A DNA stretch of 64,000 bases from Anaerolineales bacterium (GCA_015075405.1 JABTUK010000005.1:620001-684000); one strand, 5' to 3'. Counted from the stretch's first letter, positions 44,360 to 55,865 are shown. A program made the numbers and translations. The notes: generated by a model not told the origin, from the sequence alone.

Positions 44360-45514
44360 TACTGGAAACGGGTTAAAACTGGACTTTTTTGACGTGATCA
44401 ATAATATCCTCAAGTAGTCTGAAGGCTATGTATCGGCCAATGATAGGGAGCGGAAAGTGATCACGATAGAATTTAGTCCAGCCGACATCGAAGCTTTGGA
44501 ATACGAACGGTATCGTCATCCTCACCCCAAAGTTCAAAAGAAAATGGAAGCGGTGTACTTGAAAAGTCAGGATGTTAAACCCGGCCAAATTTGTCGGCTC
44601 TGCCGTATCTGCAAAACGACCCTGACAACCTATTTGGATCAGTACCAAGCTGGTGGCTTAGAACGGCTCAAAGAACTGGAGTATCAGGTCAACCCAGTGA
44701 ATTGAACCAACACAGCACTACCCTGGAAGCCTACTTTAAGGAACACCCACCCGCAGCACCGCCGAAGCCCAAGCTGCAATTGAAAAACTGACCGGTCTCA
44801 AACGCAATCCGACCCAGGTTCAAGCCTTTATGAAGCGTTTAGGACTAAAATGCCGCAAAGTGGGCTTTGTGCCCGGGCGAGCGACGGATCCGGACAAACA
44901 GGCCGAGCAGGAAAGCTTCCGGGTCAATCTGTTGGAGCCGCGCCTACAGCAAGCCCAGGCTGGACAACGAGTGGTTTTGTTTATGGATGCCGCCCACTTT
45001 GTCTACGGCGTCTTCTTGGGCCTGGTTTGGTGTTTTGTCCGCTTGTTTATGCCCTCGCCCGCAGGTCGCAAGCGGTTCAATGTCTTGGGGCCCATTAACG
45101 CTGTGACCAAAGAAGTCTTGACCGTGACTAATGAAACCTATATCAATGCCGAAAGCGTCTGTTTGTTGCTGTCCGACATTGCCCAACGCTATGGACCCAT
45201 TCCGATCACCCTGGTCTTGGACAATGCCCGTTATCAAAAGTGTGCTTTGGTTTTGGATCACGCCGCCTCCTTGAAGATCGAATTGTTGTTTTTACCCGCC
45301 TATTCGCCTCAGTTGAACTTGATCGAACGCTTGTGGCGTTTTGTGCGTAAAGAGTGTTTGTACTCCAAGTATTATGCCGATTTCGCCACTTTCAAACAGG
45401 CCATTGCCACTTGTATTGAAACCGCCCACACTGAGCATCGAGAAGAACTGGACACCCTGTTGGCCTGGAACTTTCAGTCTTTCAAAAAAGTCCAATTCTT
45501 ACCCGTTTAGAGTA
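44360..45514 (+). mobile_element. IS630-family insertion in bfr
   Basis: 1155-bp element flanked by a TA duplication (44358-44359 and 45515-45516). The 33-bp inverted ends share AAACGGGT and TGGACTTTTTTGA and differ at five positions. Preference for TA targets is typical of IS630/Tc1. Confidence 0.93.
44457..45510 (+). pseudogene. IS630-type DDE transposase with two frameshifts
   Basis: The N-terminal helix-turn-helix part (44457-44705: FSPADIEALEYERYRHPHPKV) runs into a second frame (near 44690-44760, PSELNQHSTTLEAYFKEHPP) and then a third (from ~44750, TAEAQAAIEKLTGLKRNPTQV) before 45510. The last part carries the catalytic residues: Asp in VLFMDAAHFVYG, Asp in LVLDNARYQ and Glu in LNLIERLWRF. 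Two shifts suggest a mutated copy, although one may be programmed. A transposase of another copy could still mobilise it. Confidence 0.8.
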
Positions 45515-45643
45515 TAGCTCATCCGCCAGGAGTTGGTTTAGCACCGTCAATAGCTTTTCGTTGCCTTTCATTGTTCGTTCCTTTTCTATATTCTTGGATC
45601 AAGAAACTCACCTAACCGTATCTTACGGCGATATTCTCCGGGA

Positions 45644-45955
45644 TCAACCAGCAGCTTCAACAACTCTATCTTTGCTCTGGCTTACTGCTTGGATGAGGCT
45701 GTCTTTACTACGGCTGATGGCGTCGGTCACTGCTTGACCTTTTTCTTGCCAGGCGTCAACCTGTGCTTGAGCACGGTTACCCGCCTCGGTAAGGCTCTCG
45801 GTAGCCCCGGCTTTTAACTCAAGGCTTTTATCTCTTATTTGGCTGCGTGTCTCCTCACCCGATTGGGGAGCCAGGAGTAAAGCCAAACTTGCTCCTACCA
45901 CCCCTCCCATTACCAATCCGGCAAAAAATAAGGCGCCCCTGTTTTGACTTGACAT
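45644..45955 (-). CDS. YtxH-domain general stress protein
   Basis: 103 residues. An N-terminal membrane helix (about 7-31, GALFFAGLVMGGVVGASLALLLAPQSG) with the YtxH motif is followed by a helical, Ala/Gln/Lys-rich tail (EETRSQIRDKSLELKAGATESL, QAQVDAWQEKGQAVTDAISRSKD), likely coiled coil. YtxH proteins are general stress membrane proteins of unknown mechanism. Positioned between the IS630 insertion and the GlsB-like gene. Confidence 0.85.
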   Translation of the reverse strand: MSSQNRGALFFAGLVMGGVVGASLALLLAPQSGEETRSQIRDKSLELKAGATESLTEAGNRAQAQVDAWQEKGQAVTDAISRSKDSLIQAVSQSKDRVVEAAG

Positions 45956-46140
45956 AGTTCATTTCTCCTTCATAGAATACTTAATTACGATTTGTTCGTC
46001 GCCGCGTTTAAGAACTCCGGGTGACATTTTTCCCTGCGCCAGCTTTCGCGTCGGATCGTTTGCCACCCGGATTGCTCTGCCTGCTTATTCAGTTGGGCCT
46101 ACCTGGATCACGCCGGTTTGCCGGACCGCGTGACAGACCA

Positions 46141-46413
46141 TTAGCGAGAATATCTTCGGCCCCGGAAGAGACTGACAACAAATAGCAGAATGACCGCACC
46201 CCCCACTGACACCAGCAGGGCCGGCAGGCTGAAGTTGTTCTGGTTGATCGTGCCGATACCCAACAACGGGGTCAATACAAGACCGGCTACGAACGCGCCA
46301 ACAATGCCCACGATGACATTGAGCAGGATGCCCTGTTGTGCATTCGTCTTCATGATGATACTGGCCACCCAACCGACGAGACCCCCAACAATAAGCCAGA
46401 TAATAAAGTTCAT
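46141..46413 (-). CDS. GlsB/YeaQ/YmgE family stress membrane protein
   Basis: 90 residues: two hydrophobic helices with MNFIIWLIVGGLVGWVASII start and MKTNAQQGILLNVIVGIVGAFVAGLVLTPLL. This is the canonical transglycosylase-associated / GlsB pattern. The C-terminal third (SLPALLVSVGGAVILLFVVSLF) adds another helix. Its expression region at 46651-46747 carries a sigma-B-like motif. Confidence 0.92.
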   Translation of the reverse strand: MNFIIWLIVGGLVGWVASIIMKTNAQQGILLNVIVGIVGAFVAGLVLTPLLGIGTINQNNFSLPALLVSVGGAVILLFVVSLFRGRRYSR

Positions 46414-46650
46414 TTTGTTTGCTCCTTATAGTTTAAGATCACGGCTCAGCCGTGTTTGTGCGACGATTTGCTTTAGGACCTCTCCTGCTATCAATGGGAA
46501 TCGGGTGGTTACTTTACTTGGCGTAATAATGTTGGGTTCACCTCCCTTCAGCTACGGCAACTCTCCCCACAACCCACCCGTTCTCGGTGAGGCGGGGTCT
46601 TGCCGATTGACCCACTTGGTTTATCTCTAACCTTAATTTCTCTATAAGGA

Positions 46651-46747
46651 TACCCGATCCGAGGGCGGAAAACTATCAGCGGAATGCTGATAGTTGGGTA
46701 GGATTTAGACTGATGCGCTTGTCGGGATTTGCCCTACAACTTGGCAG
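46651..46747 (-). promoter_or_regulatory. Repeated block with sigma-B-like promoter, copy 2
   Basis: On the minus strand GTTTTC (46674-46669), 12 nt, GGGTAT (46656-46651). The whole ~95 bp matches copy 1 closely. It drives towards the GlsB-like gene 238 nt away. Confidence 0.55.
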
Positions 46748-46857
46748 AGGATTGGGACCGCAAGGGAGCGGGGTGGCAGGCTGTGTCCTGCGACCAGAGG
46801 GAGTGTCGAAGGGGGAACGGGAGGGAATAGGAGCAAGAATTGTAACTGCTCAGGTAT

Positions 46858-46959
46858 CATGTCATTTCGACGAGCCTGCGAGGAGAAATCTTCCAGGTTG
46901 ATGCTTGAATAGCCTGCGAGCGGGGAAGATTTCTCGGCCTACGGCCTCGAAATGACATG
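46858..46959. repeat. CATGTCATTTCGA inverted-repeat element, copy 4
   Basis: Nearly identical, including the TAACTGCTCAGGTAT flank, to copy 6 at 61049-61149. Intergenic, before the response regulator. The remainder of 46414-47074 shows no gene. Confidence 0.88.
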
Positions 46960-47074
46960 TCTGAGTTGTTACCAAGAATTAAAATCTACAGACTGCGAAG
47001 GAAACGCGCAGATTTTTATTGTTATCTGCGCGTTTCGCGTCTTATGGACCAATTTAACCGGGTGGGGTGAGGCG

Positions 47075-47707
47075 TTACTCAATCAAGCCGTGATCGAGGG
47101 CGTAACGCATCAAATCGGCGTTGGTTTTCAAATTCAGCTTTTCCATGAGACGGGTGCGGTAGGTGCTAACGGTTTTGGCGCTCAGCGACAGTTCCTCGGC
47201 AATTTCGGCGAGCGTTTTGCCCCTGGCCATTAGTTGCATCACCTGGAACTCGCGGTCGGACAACGTTTCGTGCCGGGGCCGGTCAGAGGCCGCATCCAGT
47301 CCCAGGGCCAGCGTTTCGGCCAGTCTGGGGCTGATGTATCTGCCGCCGCTGACCACTTTGCGAATGGCCTTGACCAGTTCCTCCGGGGCGTTTTCTTTGG
47401 TTAAATAGCCCGATGCGCCGGCTTTCAGCGCCCGCACGGCCAGTTGTTCTTCGGCGTGGATGCTGAGCACCAACACCGGCAGGTCGGGCTGCTCGTGTTT
47501 GAGTTCCTTAAGGATGTCGAAGCCGCTGCGGCCGGGCATAGTGATGTCCAGCACCAGCACATCCCACCCCCCCACCCGCACCTGGCGCAGAGTTTCCTGG
47601 CTGTTGACGGCCTCCCCGGCGACCTCCATATCAGGGATACCCGCCAGAATCTGGCGCAAGCCCTGGCGCACAATCGGGTGATCATCGGCGATGAGGACTT
47701 TGATCAT
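47075..47707 (-). CDS. NarL/FixJ-type response regulator
   Basis: 210 residues. Receiver with acidic residues D8/D9 and phospho-acceptor D54 (LVLDITMPGRSG), then Lys in YLTKENA. The C-terminal LuxR-type helix-turn-helix is RETLSDREFQVMQLMARGKTLAEIAEELSLSAKTVSTYRTRLMEKLN. It is the usual partner of the histidine kinase encoded just upstream (47752-49014), with a 44-bp gap. DNA targets cannot be read from the window. Confidence 0.94.
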   Translation of the reverse strand: MIKVLIADDHPIVRQGLRQILAGIPDMEVAGEAVNSQETLRQVRVGGWDVLVLDITMPGRSGFDILKELKHEQPDLPVLVLSIHAEEQLAVRALKAGASGYLTKENAPEELVKAIRKVVSGGRYISPRLAETLALGLDAASDRPRHETLSDREFQVMQLMARGKTLAEIAEELSLSAKTVSTYRTRLMEKLNLKTNADLMRYALDHGLIE

Positions 47708-47751
47708 TGGTTCCTCCGTGACAAACGTATCAATGATGGTCTGATAACTGA

Positions 47752-49014
47752 TTACTGTTCACTGTTGACTGTTGTTAAGGGCAGCCGGACGGTCACTGTC
47801 GTTCCCCGGCCCGGACTCCCAGACAAATGGACCTCGCCCCCGCGCAGCCGAGCGCGCTCCTGCATGCCCAGCAGCCCGATGGATTTGGGGTTGTCAATCT
47901 CGCTTGCCGTAATGCCTCGCCCGTTATCGCGCACCTGGAGCGTCAGAAAGGCGGCGGTCTCTTCGAGCGTCACCTCAACCTGGGTCGCTTCGGCATGCCG
48001 GACGACGTTGGTGAGTATTTCTTGAAAGATGCGATAGACCGCCGTGGACCTGTCGTCGTCCAGCGTCGTCTCCTCCGGGGCGCTGATGAGGTGAGTCTCA
48101 ATGCCGGTGCGGGTTTGAAATTCCTGGAGCTGCCATTCAATCGTCGCCACCAGGCCCAGGTCCAGAATACCGGGCCGCAACTCGGTGGAAATGCGGCGCA
48201 CCGTCTGGATGGTGGTATCAATTAACCCGGACATCGCCTGCATTTTGGCCAGCAGGGCCGGCTGCGGCGGCTCCAGATGCCCTTGCAGCCAGGCCACGTC
48301 CATTTTCAGGCCGGTCAAGGTCTGGCCCAGTTCGTCGTGGATGGCGCGGGAGATGCGGGTGCGTTCCTCCTCGCGGACAGACTGCAAGCGGGCGGATAGC
48401 TCGCGCAGTTGTTCGGTTAAACGGGCCAGTCGCTCCGACTCGTGCAGCATGGCCTCTGCCCGCACTCGCTCGGTGATATCGCCCACGGTAATACGACTCT
48501 GCGTGAACCGGCCCGCTTGATCATAGGCGGCTATACCTTCCAATTGGGCATGGAACGGAGCGTCAGCCTGCCTGACCAGCTTGATTTCGATCCGCTGCGG
48601 CTCCTCGCTTTGGCCCAGCCGCACCCGGTAAACCGCATACTTATCCCAATCTTCTTTGGCCACAAAGCGGGCCAGGGGCGCTCCGATCAAGTCGCTTCTG
48701 GTTACGTTCAGCAGCGTTGCGCCGGTCAGGTTGGCTTCGACAATGGCTCCATTCACGTCCAGGGTGAAATAGCCGACCGGGGCAAAGTTGTACAAATCCG
48801 CATAGCGGTTACGGGCGGCCTGGAGCTCCAGTTGCGCCCGGCGCAACTCTTCATTTTGCAGCTCCAATTCAAGCTGGTGAACCTGTAGGTTGTGGATCAA
48901 GGCTTGAATATCTGCCGGAGACAGATCGGACAGGTCGGCCGGCTGGCCGCGCAGAATCGTTTCGGCTTGCTGCCGGAGCATCGCAAATTTGTCGTCAGCC
49001 ATTTCCTGGGTCAT
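47752..49014 (-). CDS. PAS-domain histidine kinase of the NarX/DesK (HisKA_3) type
   Basis: 420 residues. A helical N-terminus and a coiled-coil segment (LQVHQLELELQNEELRRAQLELQAARNRY, ~45-73) precede a PAS domain (NFAPVGYFTLDVNGAIVEANL). The dimerisation histidine is in RISRAIHDELGQTLTGLKMD. The ATPase domain shows RIFQEILTNVVRHAEATQV (N-box), DNGRG and GLLGMQERARLRGGEVHLSG. No membrane helix is seen, so it senses a cytoplasmic signal. It is the first gene of a two-gene unit with the NarL-type regulator. The stop lies inside an ACTGTTG-type heptamer repeat. Confidence 0.94.
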   Translation of the reverse strand: MTQEMADDKFAMLRQQAETILRGQPADLSDLSPADIQALIHNLQVHQLELELQNEELRRAQLELQAARNRYADLYNFAPVGYFTLDVNGAIVEANLTGATLLNVTRSDLIGAPLARFVAKEDWDKYAVYRVRLGQSEEPQRIEIKLVRQADAPFHAQLEGIAAYDQAGRFTQSRITVGDITERVRAEAMLHESERLARLTEQLRELSARLQSVREEERTRISRAIHDELGQTLTGLKMDVAWLQGHLEPPQPALLAKMQAMSGLIDTTIQTVRRISTELRPGILDLGLVATIEWQLQEFQTRTGIETHLISAPEETTLDDDRSTAVYRIFQEILTNVVRHAEATQVEVTLEETAAFLTLQVRDNGRGITASEIDNPKSIGLLGMQERARLRGGEVHLSGSPGRGTTVTVRLPLTTVNSEQ

Positions 49015-49057
49015 TCGTGCCTCCTGAGAAAATAGTAGCCAGATGTCAGTAGTCGGT

Positions 49058-49225
49058 CAATGTCGTTAAGTTAGCAGCATCCTGAGTAGGTGAGCGAAGC
49101 GAACCGTATCGAAGGGTGCTGCAATGTCAGGAAATCGCCGCCAACCTGCACCCTTCGATACGCGCTCCACTTTGTTTCGCGCTACTCAGGATGCGGTTTT
49201 CTGGCTTAACTTAATGACATTGAGT
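49058..49225. repeat. ~165-bp hairpin-rich element, copy 1
   Basis: GTCGTTAAGTTAGCAGCATCC start and GGCTTAACTTAATGACATTGA end with internal CTGAGTAG / CTACTCAG arms. The second copy is in the groES-groEL gap at 54178-54366. Confidence 0.85.
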
Positions 49226-49260
49226 AGTCAGTAGACGTTAGACAGGGAAATCATACGACT

Positions 49261-49360
49261 TTGCAACCCTGCAACCTGCAACCTGCAACCTGCTACCTGC
49301 AACCTGCTACCTGCTACCCTGCAACCTGCTACCCTGCAACCTGCTACCCCTGCAACCTTG
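49261..49360. repeat. TGCAACC / TGCTACC heptamer array
   Basis: About 13 tandem TGCAACC or TGCTACC units with occasional one-base changes. No CRISPR-like spacers. It precedes the PAS fragment stop. Confidence 0.85.
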
Positions 49361-51543
49361 CTACTTGTCCACTCCTTCTATCCCCAGGAGAATCAGCGGT
49401 GGCTGTCCGCCGGCTGGTTCAATTTGACGGGCATTCAGGCGCAGTCGTTTTGGCCCAAGCGCCGGGAAATCAAATTCAAGCTCGAAGTTTTCCAGGGCTG
49501 CCTGCCGAGGGATAATCTCTTCCAACAACTCTCGCAGCTCGGGCTTGTCCCAATGGCCCTGGCCCAGGTCATAAATCAATTGCCCCACCGTCTCCTCGGG
49601 CGTGGTCTGGAACGTGGCGTAAAAAGCCAGATTAGCGGAGACCACCCGCAGGTCTCTATCCAGCACCAGGAGCGGGTCGCGCATCATGTTGACAATATTT
49701 TCCGCCAGGTTACGCGCCACCTGAGCCGTGGCCCGGGCCTGGCTGAGCTGCGTTTGAACCGCTTTTTGCTCGGTGATGTCGTTAAAAGTCAGCATCACCC
49801 CTTCAATAATATTGTCTACCGTCCGATAGGGCCGGATGCGTATAAAGTACCAGCGTCCATCCTGGCTTTGTACCTCTGCTTCCTGCGGGGCCAGGCTGTC
49901 GAGAACCTCCTGCGCCGCCTGCACCAGATGCTCGTAGCGCAAGTTGGAGACAATATGGCCGATGGGCCGGCCAATATCACTCTCGATCAAATTGCTGATC
50001 CGTGTTGCGGCCGGGTTAAAGCGGCGAATGCGCAGCCGGCTGTCCAGAAAGATGATACCCACGTCAATTCGGGTTAACACGTGGGTCAAATCATTGTTAA
50101 CCTGGGGCGCCAAGCGCCCAAAAACAAAAAACCGCCTGGGTTCAGGGCGTAATGAAAAAGGGACATCACCTTTTTTTGCAGGGTTGGCTCTAAATAGATC
50201 AGCAGGTCGCGACAACTGATCAGATCCACTTTGGAGAAGGGCGGCTCCTTGATCACACTTTGCACGGCAAAGACCACCATGCTCCGGATCTGTTCCGCTA
50301 CCTGATAAAGCTCTTCTCCCCGGACAAAAAAGCGCTCCAGGCGTTCCGGCGAAACATCGGCAGCAATGCTCAGCGAGTATTGGCCCCGCCTGGCCTGTTC
50401 GATGGCCCCGGCATTGATATCGGTGGCAAAGAGCTGGACTTTGAACTCCCGCTTGAGAGCATCCATACATTCCCGCAGCAAAATAGCCAGGGAATAAGCC
50501 TCTTCGCCGCTGGCGCAGCCCGGTACCCACACCCGCAGCGTGTCGCCCGGTTCCCGCTGCTCAAACAGACGGGGAATGACCTCTTGTTCCAGCGCGGCAA
50601 AGGCAGCCGGATCACGGAAGAAGTTGGTCACGCCAATCAACAATTCTTTAAACAGGGTATCCACTTCGGCGGGGGGTTGCTGGAGATAGCGATAATATTC
50701 TTCAATTCGCTCAATTTGCTGCAAGGCCATGCGCCGTTCGATCCGGCGGGCCACCGTCTTTTGTTTATACAGTGAAAAATCGTGACCGCTCTGGCTGCGC
50801 AGCAGGATATAAATCTTGCGCAGCCAGTCTACCGCCGGCGCAGCCAGCGAAGGAATGGCGGTGGGGGTCTGAACATAGGGCTGCTTGAGGTAGGCCAGCA
50901 GTTGCCCCGGCAGTTGTTCCGGCGGCAGCACGTAATCCACCAGGCCGGTGGCAATGGCGCTGCGAGGCATACCGTCGTACCCCGCCGAAGCCGGGTCCTG
51001 CACCATGGTCAACCCTCCTTCCCCTTTGAGGGCCGTCAGGCCCAGGGTCCCATCACTGCCGGTGCCCGACAGGATGATACCCACAGCCTTGTCCCCCTGA
51101 TCCTGGGCCAGGGAGCGAAAAAAGGAGTCAATCGGCAGGTGCAGACCCCGCGCCGCTGCCCGTTCCAGCAGGTAGAGCCGGCCCTGTAACATGGCCAGGT
51201 TTCGATTGGGCGGAATGACGTAAATGCAGTTGGGTTCAACCCGCATGCCGTCCTGGACTTGCCAGACCCGGAGCGGGGTGTAGCGTTGCAGCAACTCGAC
51301 CAGAATACTTTTGTGCGTGGGGTCCAGGTGCTGGATAACCACAAAAGCCAGGCCGCTATCCCCTGGCAGATGGGCAAAGAACTTCTCAAAGGCCTCCTGC
51401 CCGCCCGCCGAAGCGCCAATACCGACAATGATCAAGCCCTGGTCCGGGGGAACAGGCGGCTCCGCTGGAACCTTGTGGGAGTCTAAGTTAGTCTCCATCA
51501 CCGGAGGGGAAGGATTTTTGGGGGAGGGTTTCTTTTTTGCCAT
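49361..51543 (-). pseudogene. CheB-CheR-PAS fusion gene disrupted near its middle
   Basis: Start 51543 (MAKKKPSPKNPS). The CheB methylesterase domain reads GIGASAGGQEAFEKFF, IQHLDPTHKS and LSGTGSDGTLGLTALK; the CheR methyltransferase domain reads WVPGCASGEEAYSLAILL, LFATDINAGAIEQARRGQYS and LISCRDLLIYLEP. This frame closes at 50086 shortly after HYALNPGGFLFLG. The PAS part continues in another frame from about 50150 (NDLTHVLTRIDVGIIFLDS, NDITEQKAVQTQLSQARATAQ) to 49361. Intact family members carry the CheR end and a long coiled coil between these points, and that segment is absent here, with a GGGCGCTTGGCGCCC palindrome at the junction. This suggests a deletion with frame loss. The two pieces may still be made separately. 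Such fusions act as sensory methylation-linked signalling proteins. Confidence 0.75.
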
Positions 51544-51685
51544 ATTGGGTCCACCATTAGGGGAAAAGCGGCTTTTATAAGTAAGGATAGCACCAAAATT
51601 TAAGCGAAGCAAAAGAATTGAGGGTTCTTTCAGAGCGCCGCGGGCAAAGGACAGCCTCTGCTGAGCCGACTCGCCAGCTAGTTTC

Positions 51686-51776
51686 AGTGGATCCAATTTT
51701 CGAGGAGTGCGGCACGCCCACGTGCCGCACAGAGCCGCACGTGGGCGTGCTGGCTCCTCAAATTTGGATCTACTGA
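51686..51776. repeat. AGTAGATCC inverted-repeat element, copy 2
   Basis: Inverted relative to 28194-28281: starts GTGGATCCAATTTT and ends AATTTGGATCTACT, with the same CACGCCCACGTGC arms. Confidence 0.85.
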
Positions 51777-51834
51777 GTTTTGCTCTGACTGAACTATTCA
51801 CGCCCTAATGGGTTTTGATTTGTAATTGCTCAGC

Positions 51835-51890
51835 CATGTCATTTCGACCGCAGGGAGAAATCCTCTACAACCTTAACTTTTACATGTTGC
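51835..51890. repeat. CATGTCATTTCGA element, half copy 5
   Basis: One end only of the MITE-like family (CATGTCATTTCGACCGCAGGG, then AAATCC) with the AATTGCTCAGC flank. The other end is absent. The short region up to 52089 holds no gene. Confidence 0.7.
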
Positions 51891-52088
51891 CATTCGACCG
51901 GTCAGATGAATTTTCCGGGTTGCCAGTGTTGATGCAAGTTGAGATCGAACTGCTCAATCTCTTGGGAGATCTGGGGTTCAGGGTAATAAGTCGGGACTAA
52001 AATTGTCTGATACATCGTACCTTCCTTAAAACTTATTCAATCAAGGCAATCGCGGTTGGTGGCAGGTCGGGTAAACGAACTTGTAACC

Positions 52089-52436
52089 TCAACTCGCCCC
52101 GCTCGACTCACCATGATGTCCGCTTCCAATCTGCGCCAGAAGATCCTGGCGGGCCACAGGATTCTTGGCTGCTTCAGCCAAAGATTGCAGACATGCCCCA
52201 ACTTGCGGGTCATTACATAACTTGTAGCGATTCCCTACGCGGTCTATCAGACCTACCCCGTGTAAATCATTGAGAATTTCCTCTACCAAGGTCAGATGCC
52301 CCAGATACAATTGATTAGCTAACTGCTGGCTGGTGCCAACCAGTTTTGGATGTTGGTGGAGGAACAGCAGGATATACAACTTTTGGACCGAGTCTATCTG
52401 CCTGGCTCGAATGAAATCGCCAACTATATTATTCAT
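52089..52436 (-). CDS. Winged-helix-like small protein downstream of groEL
   Basis: 115 residues. The centre KLYILLFLHQHPKLVGTSQQLANQLYLGHLTLVEEILNDLHGVGLIDRVGNRYKL has the helix-turn-helix plus wing layout of MarR/ArsR-like regulators, but no family name can be given. The N-terminus is short. It follows groEL by 55 bp on the same strand and may be co-transcribed, hinting at a role in heat-shock regulation, though that is only positional. Confidence 0.6.
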   Translation of the reverse strand: MNNIVGDFIRARQIDSVQKLYILLFLHQHPKLVGTSQQLANQLYLGHLTLVEEILNDLHGVGLIDRVGNRYKLCNDPQVGACLQSLAEAAKNPVARQDLLAQIGSGHHGESSGAS

Positions 52437-52491
52437 CGTTGGTTTCCCTCCCCTACCCCTAAAAGAGAGAGGGGTAGGGGGAGAGTAAAAA

Positions 52492-54366
<1,875 letters not shown>

Positions 54367-54385
54367 GACTGAGCACTGGCAACTG

Positions 54386-54673
54386 TTATTGGACGATGGC
54401 CAGGACATCAGTTTCTTTAAAGATAAGATATTTCTTGTTTTCAAGTTTGACTTCGATGCCGGCATACTTGGCGTAGAGGATGGTGTCGCCTATGCTCACA
54501 TCCATGACAATACGCGAACCATCCTCCTTGCGCGCGCCGGGACCGACCGCCAGGACTTTACCCTGCATCGGTTTCTCTTTAGCGGTTTCGGGCAGCACAA
54601 TGCCGCTGGTGGTCATTTCTTCTTGCTCGATAGGCTCAACAATTAACCTATCACCCAGGGGTTTGAGATTCAT
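54386..54673 (-). CDS. groES: Co-chaperonin GroES
   Basis: 95 residues, canonical size. Sequence [44 protein letters not shown] contains the GroES start and mobile loop, and [33 protein letters not shown] the rest. It caps GroEL. RBS GAGGAGGTA. No CIRCE inverted repeat is seen upstream, so heat-shock control may use another mechanism. Confidence 0.98.
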   Translation of the reverse strand: MNLKPLGDRLIVEPIEQEEMTTSGIVLPETAKEKPMQGKVLAVGPGARKEDGSRIVMDVSIGDTILYAKYAGIEVKLENKKYLIFKETDVLAIVQ

Positions 54674-55143
54674 AGTTTACCTCCTCAGTAAGAATATAAG
54701 GGTGTCCAGAAAAATTCTTTCCCAACAATCAAGGTAGCACGGTAGCAAAGTAGCAATTTGTTACCTGCTACCCTACTACTTGCTACCTGTTTCGGTGGCG
54801 AAAATGAGATACTTCTCATCGGCGCGTACGGCGTGGGGAAGCTGCGAGAATTTTCCCCCAAGCCCCCCACGCCATAAGCGACTGGTTTACGAGTAAACCT
54901 GGCTCAAGCTGCCTGACTCACTTGAACCAGTCCAACGGGTGAACCGGCGGAGTGTCTCCGGTTTTGACTCTCATCGGATTGATAATAGGTGCAGGGCCAG
55001 ACGGTAGTTATACCTGGCCCTGGTCGTATCTTTCCAGAAAATGGGCTTCCGGCGCTTCGATAACCCCGGCTGCGCCCATCGCCGCTGGCCTCACGACGCA
55101 GGCCGGCGGCGACTTCATCCACATTGTTGGAGATGGATACCCG
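54674..55143. other. Region upstream of groES: heptamers only
   Basis: GGTAGCA and TACCTGC heptamers near 54735-54790 form a hairpin. Several open frames on both strands lack motifs, and I see no gene before the GYD gene. Confidence 0.5.
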
Positions 55144-55464
55144 TTACTGTCCAGGAGAGCGATAACTGGGCGTCTTTTTCGTGGCTGCATCAATCTCCTC
55201 TGCATTCAGGAGCACCGTGATCTTGGCGGTGGCAGTCCCAGCGGCATTGACTGTCAGGGAGAGTGCCGCCGCGGTGACGTTGTCCGGTACATCCGCGATG
55301 ATGAAAAGATCGGTATCACCAAAGGCATAGTAAAAGGCCTCTATCCTGGCCCCGACCGACCCAAACAGCTTTTCGACGGCTGCGAGGCGACTGGAGCCAC
55401 CCTCTTTGAGCAACCCCTTGAGTCCTTCACCGACATAGTTGGCTTGAACGAGATACTTTGGCAT
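55144..55464 (-). CDS. GYD-domain protein
   Basis: 106 residues. MPKYLVQANYVGEGLKGLLKEGGSSRLAAVEKLFGSVGARIEAFYYAFGDTDLFIIADVPDNVTAAALSL is the GYD pattern (named for a Gly-Tyr-Asp motif; here GDTD follows YAF). It is a small ferredoxin-like alpha/beta protein of unknown function. RBS AAGGAG. A repeated block with a sigma-B-like motif (55866) points towards it from 400 nt upstream. Confidence 0.9.
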   Translation of the reverse strand: MPKYLVQANYVGEGLKGLLKEGGSSRLAAVEKLFGSVGARIEAFYYAFGDTDLFIIADVPDNVTAAALSLTVNAAGTATAKITVLLNAEEIDAATKKTPSYRSPGQ

Positions 55465-55865
55465 TTGAAACTCCTTTTCATGAAGCGCAGAACTACAAGA
55501 TGACCTCTGCCACGACCGGTTCGATCTTCGTCATCTTGTAATCTCTGGATATGATGGGTGTGTGCTTGGCAGGAGGCACACGAACGATATTTGGCGATAA
55601 CTGGCAAGCTTTTTGACTTATAGGCACTTCTCCTTAATGTCTGGATCATTACCTGAACCTGCGTTCGTTCTCGTGTCGCGCCAACTTTATGAGGCATGGG
55701 GTGATAAGGCCAACTGGCACAACGGCCCAACTTTGAAGTAGTCAGGAACTCGCCGTATTGGATTCGCAGGTGTCCCTATTTTGCCACGATTTCCTCTTGA
55801 TTTTCAGCATTATCGGGAAACCGAAATAAAAAACAGGGCTTTAGATAATAAGAGAGATTATCATC

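Larger units (their letters stand above)
43938..45571 (-). pseudogene. bfr: Bacterioferritin gene interrupted by IS630
   Basis: The C-terminal part is 44359-43938 and the N-terminal part 45571-45517 (MKGNEKLLTVLNQLLADEL), separated by the IS at 44360-45514. Removing the IS and one TA copy joins GAT-GAG-CTA-ACT-GCC and yields a 158-residue open frame (477 nt including stop), the normal bacterioferritin length, with the ferroxidase helices containing EQQARDEMRHAEWLIQR and HGDWAEKQ. In the present state the gene is broken, although an apparent start at 44339 leaves a truncated 133-residue frame. Bacterioferritin stores iron; its loss would affect iron and oxidative stress handling unless another copy exists. 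Confidence 0.92.

Noticed and set aside
49261-49360. Possible CRISPR array
   Set aside because: Units are only seven bases long and contiguous, with no spacers.
54674-54760. CIRCE operator upstream of groES
   Set aside because: The TTAGCACTC(N9)GAGTGCTAA motif was looked for and not found.
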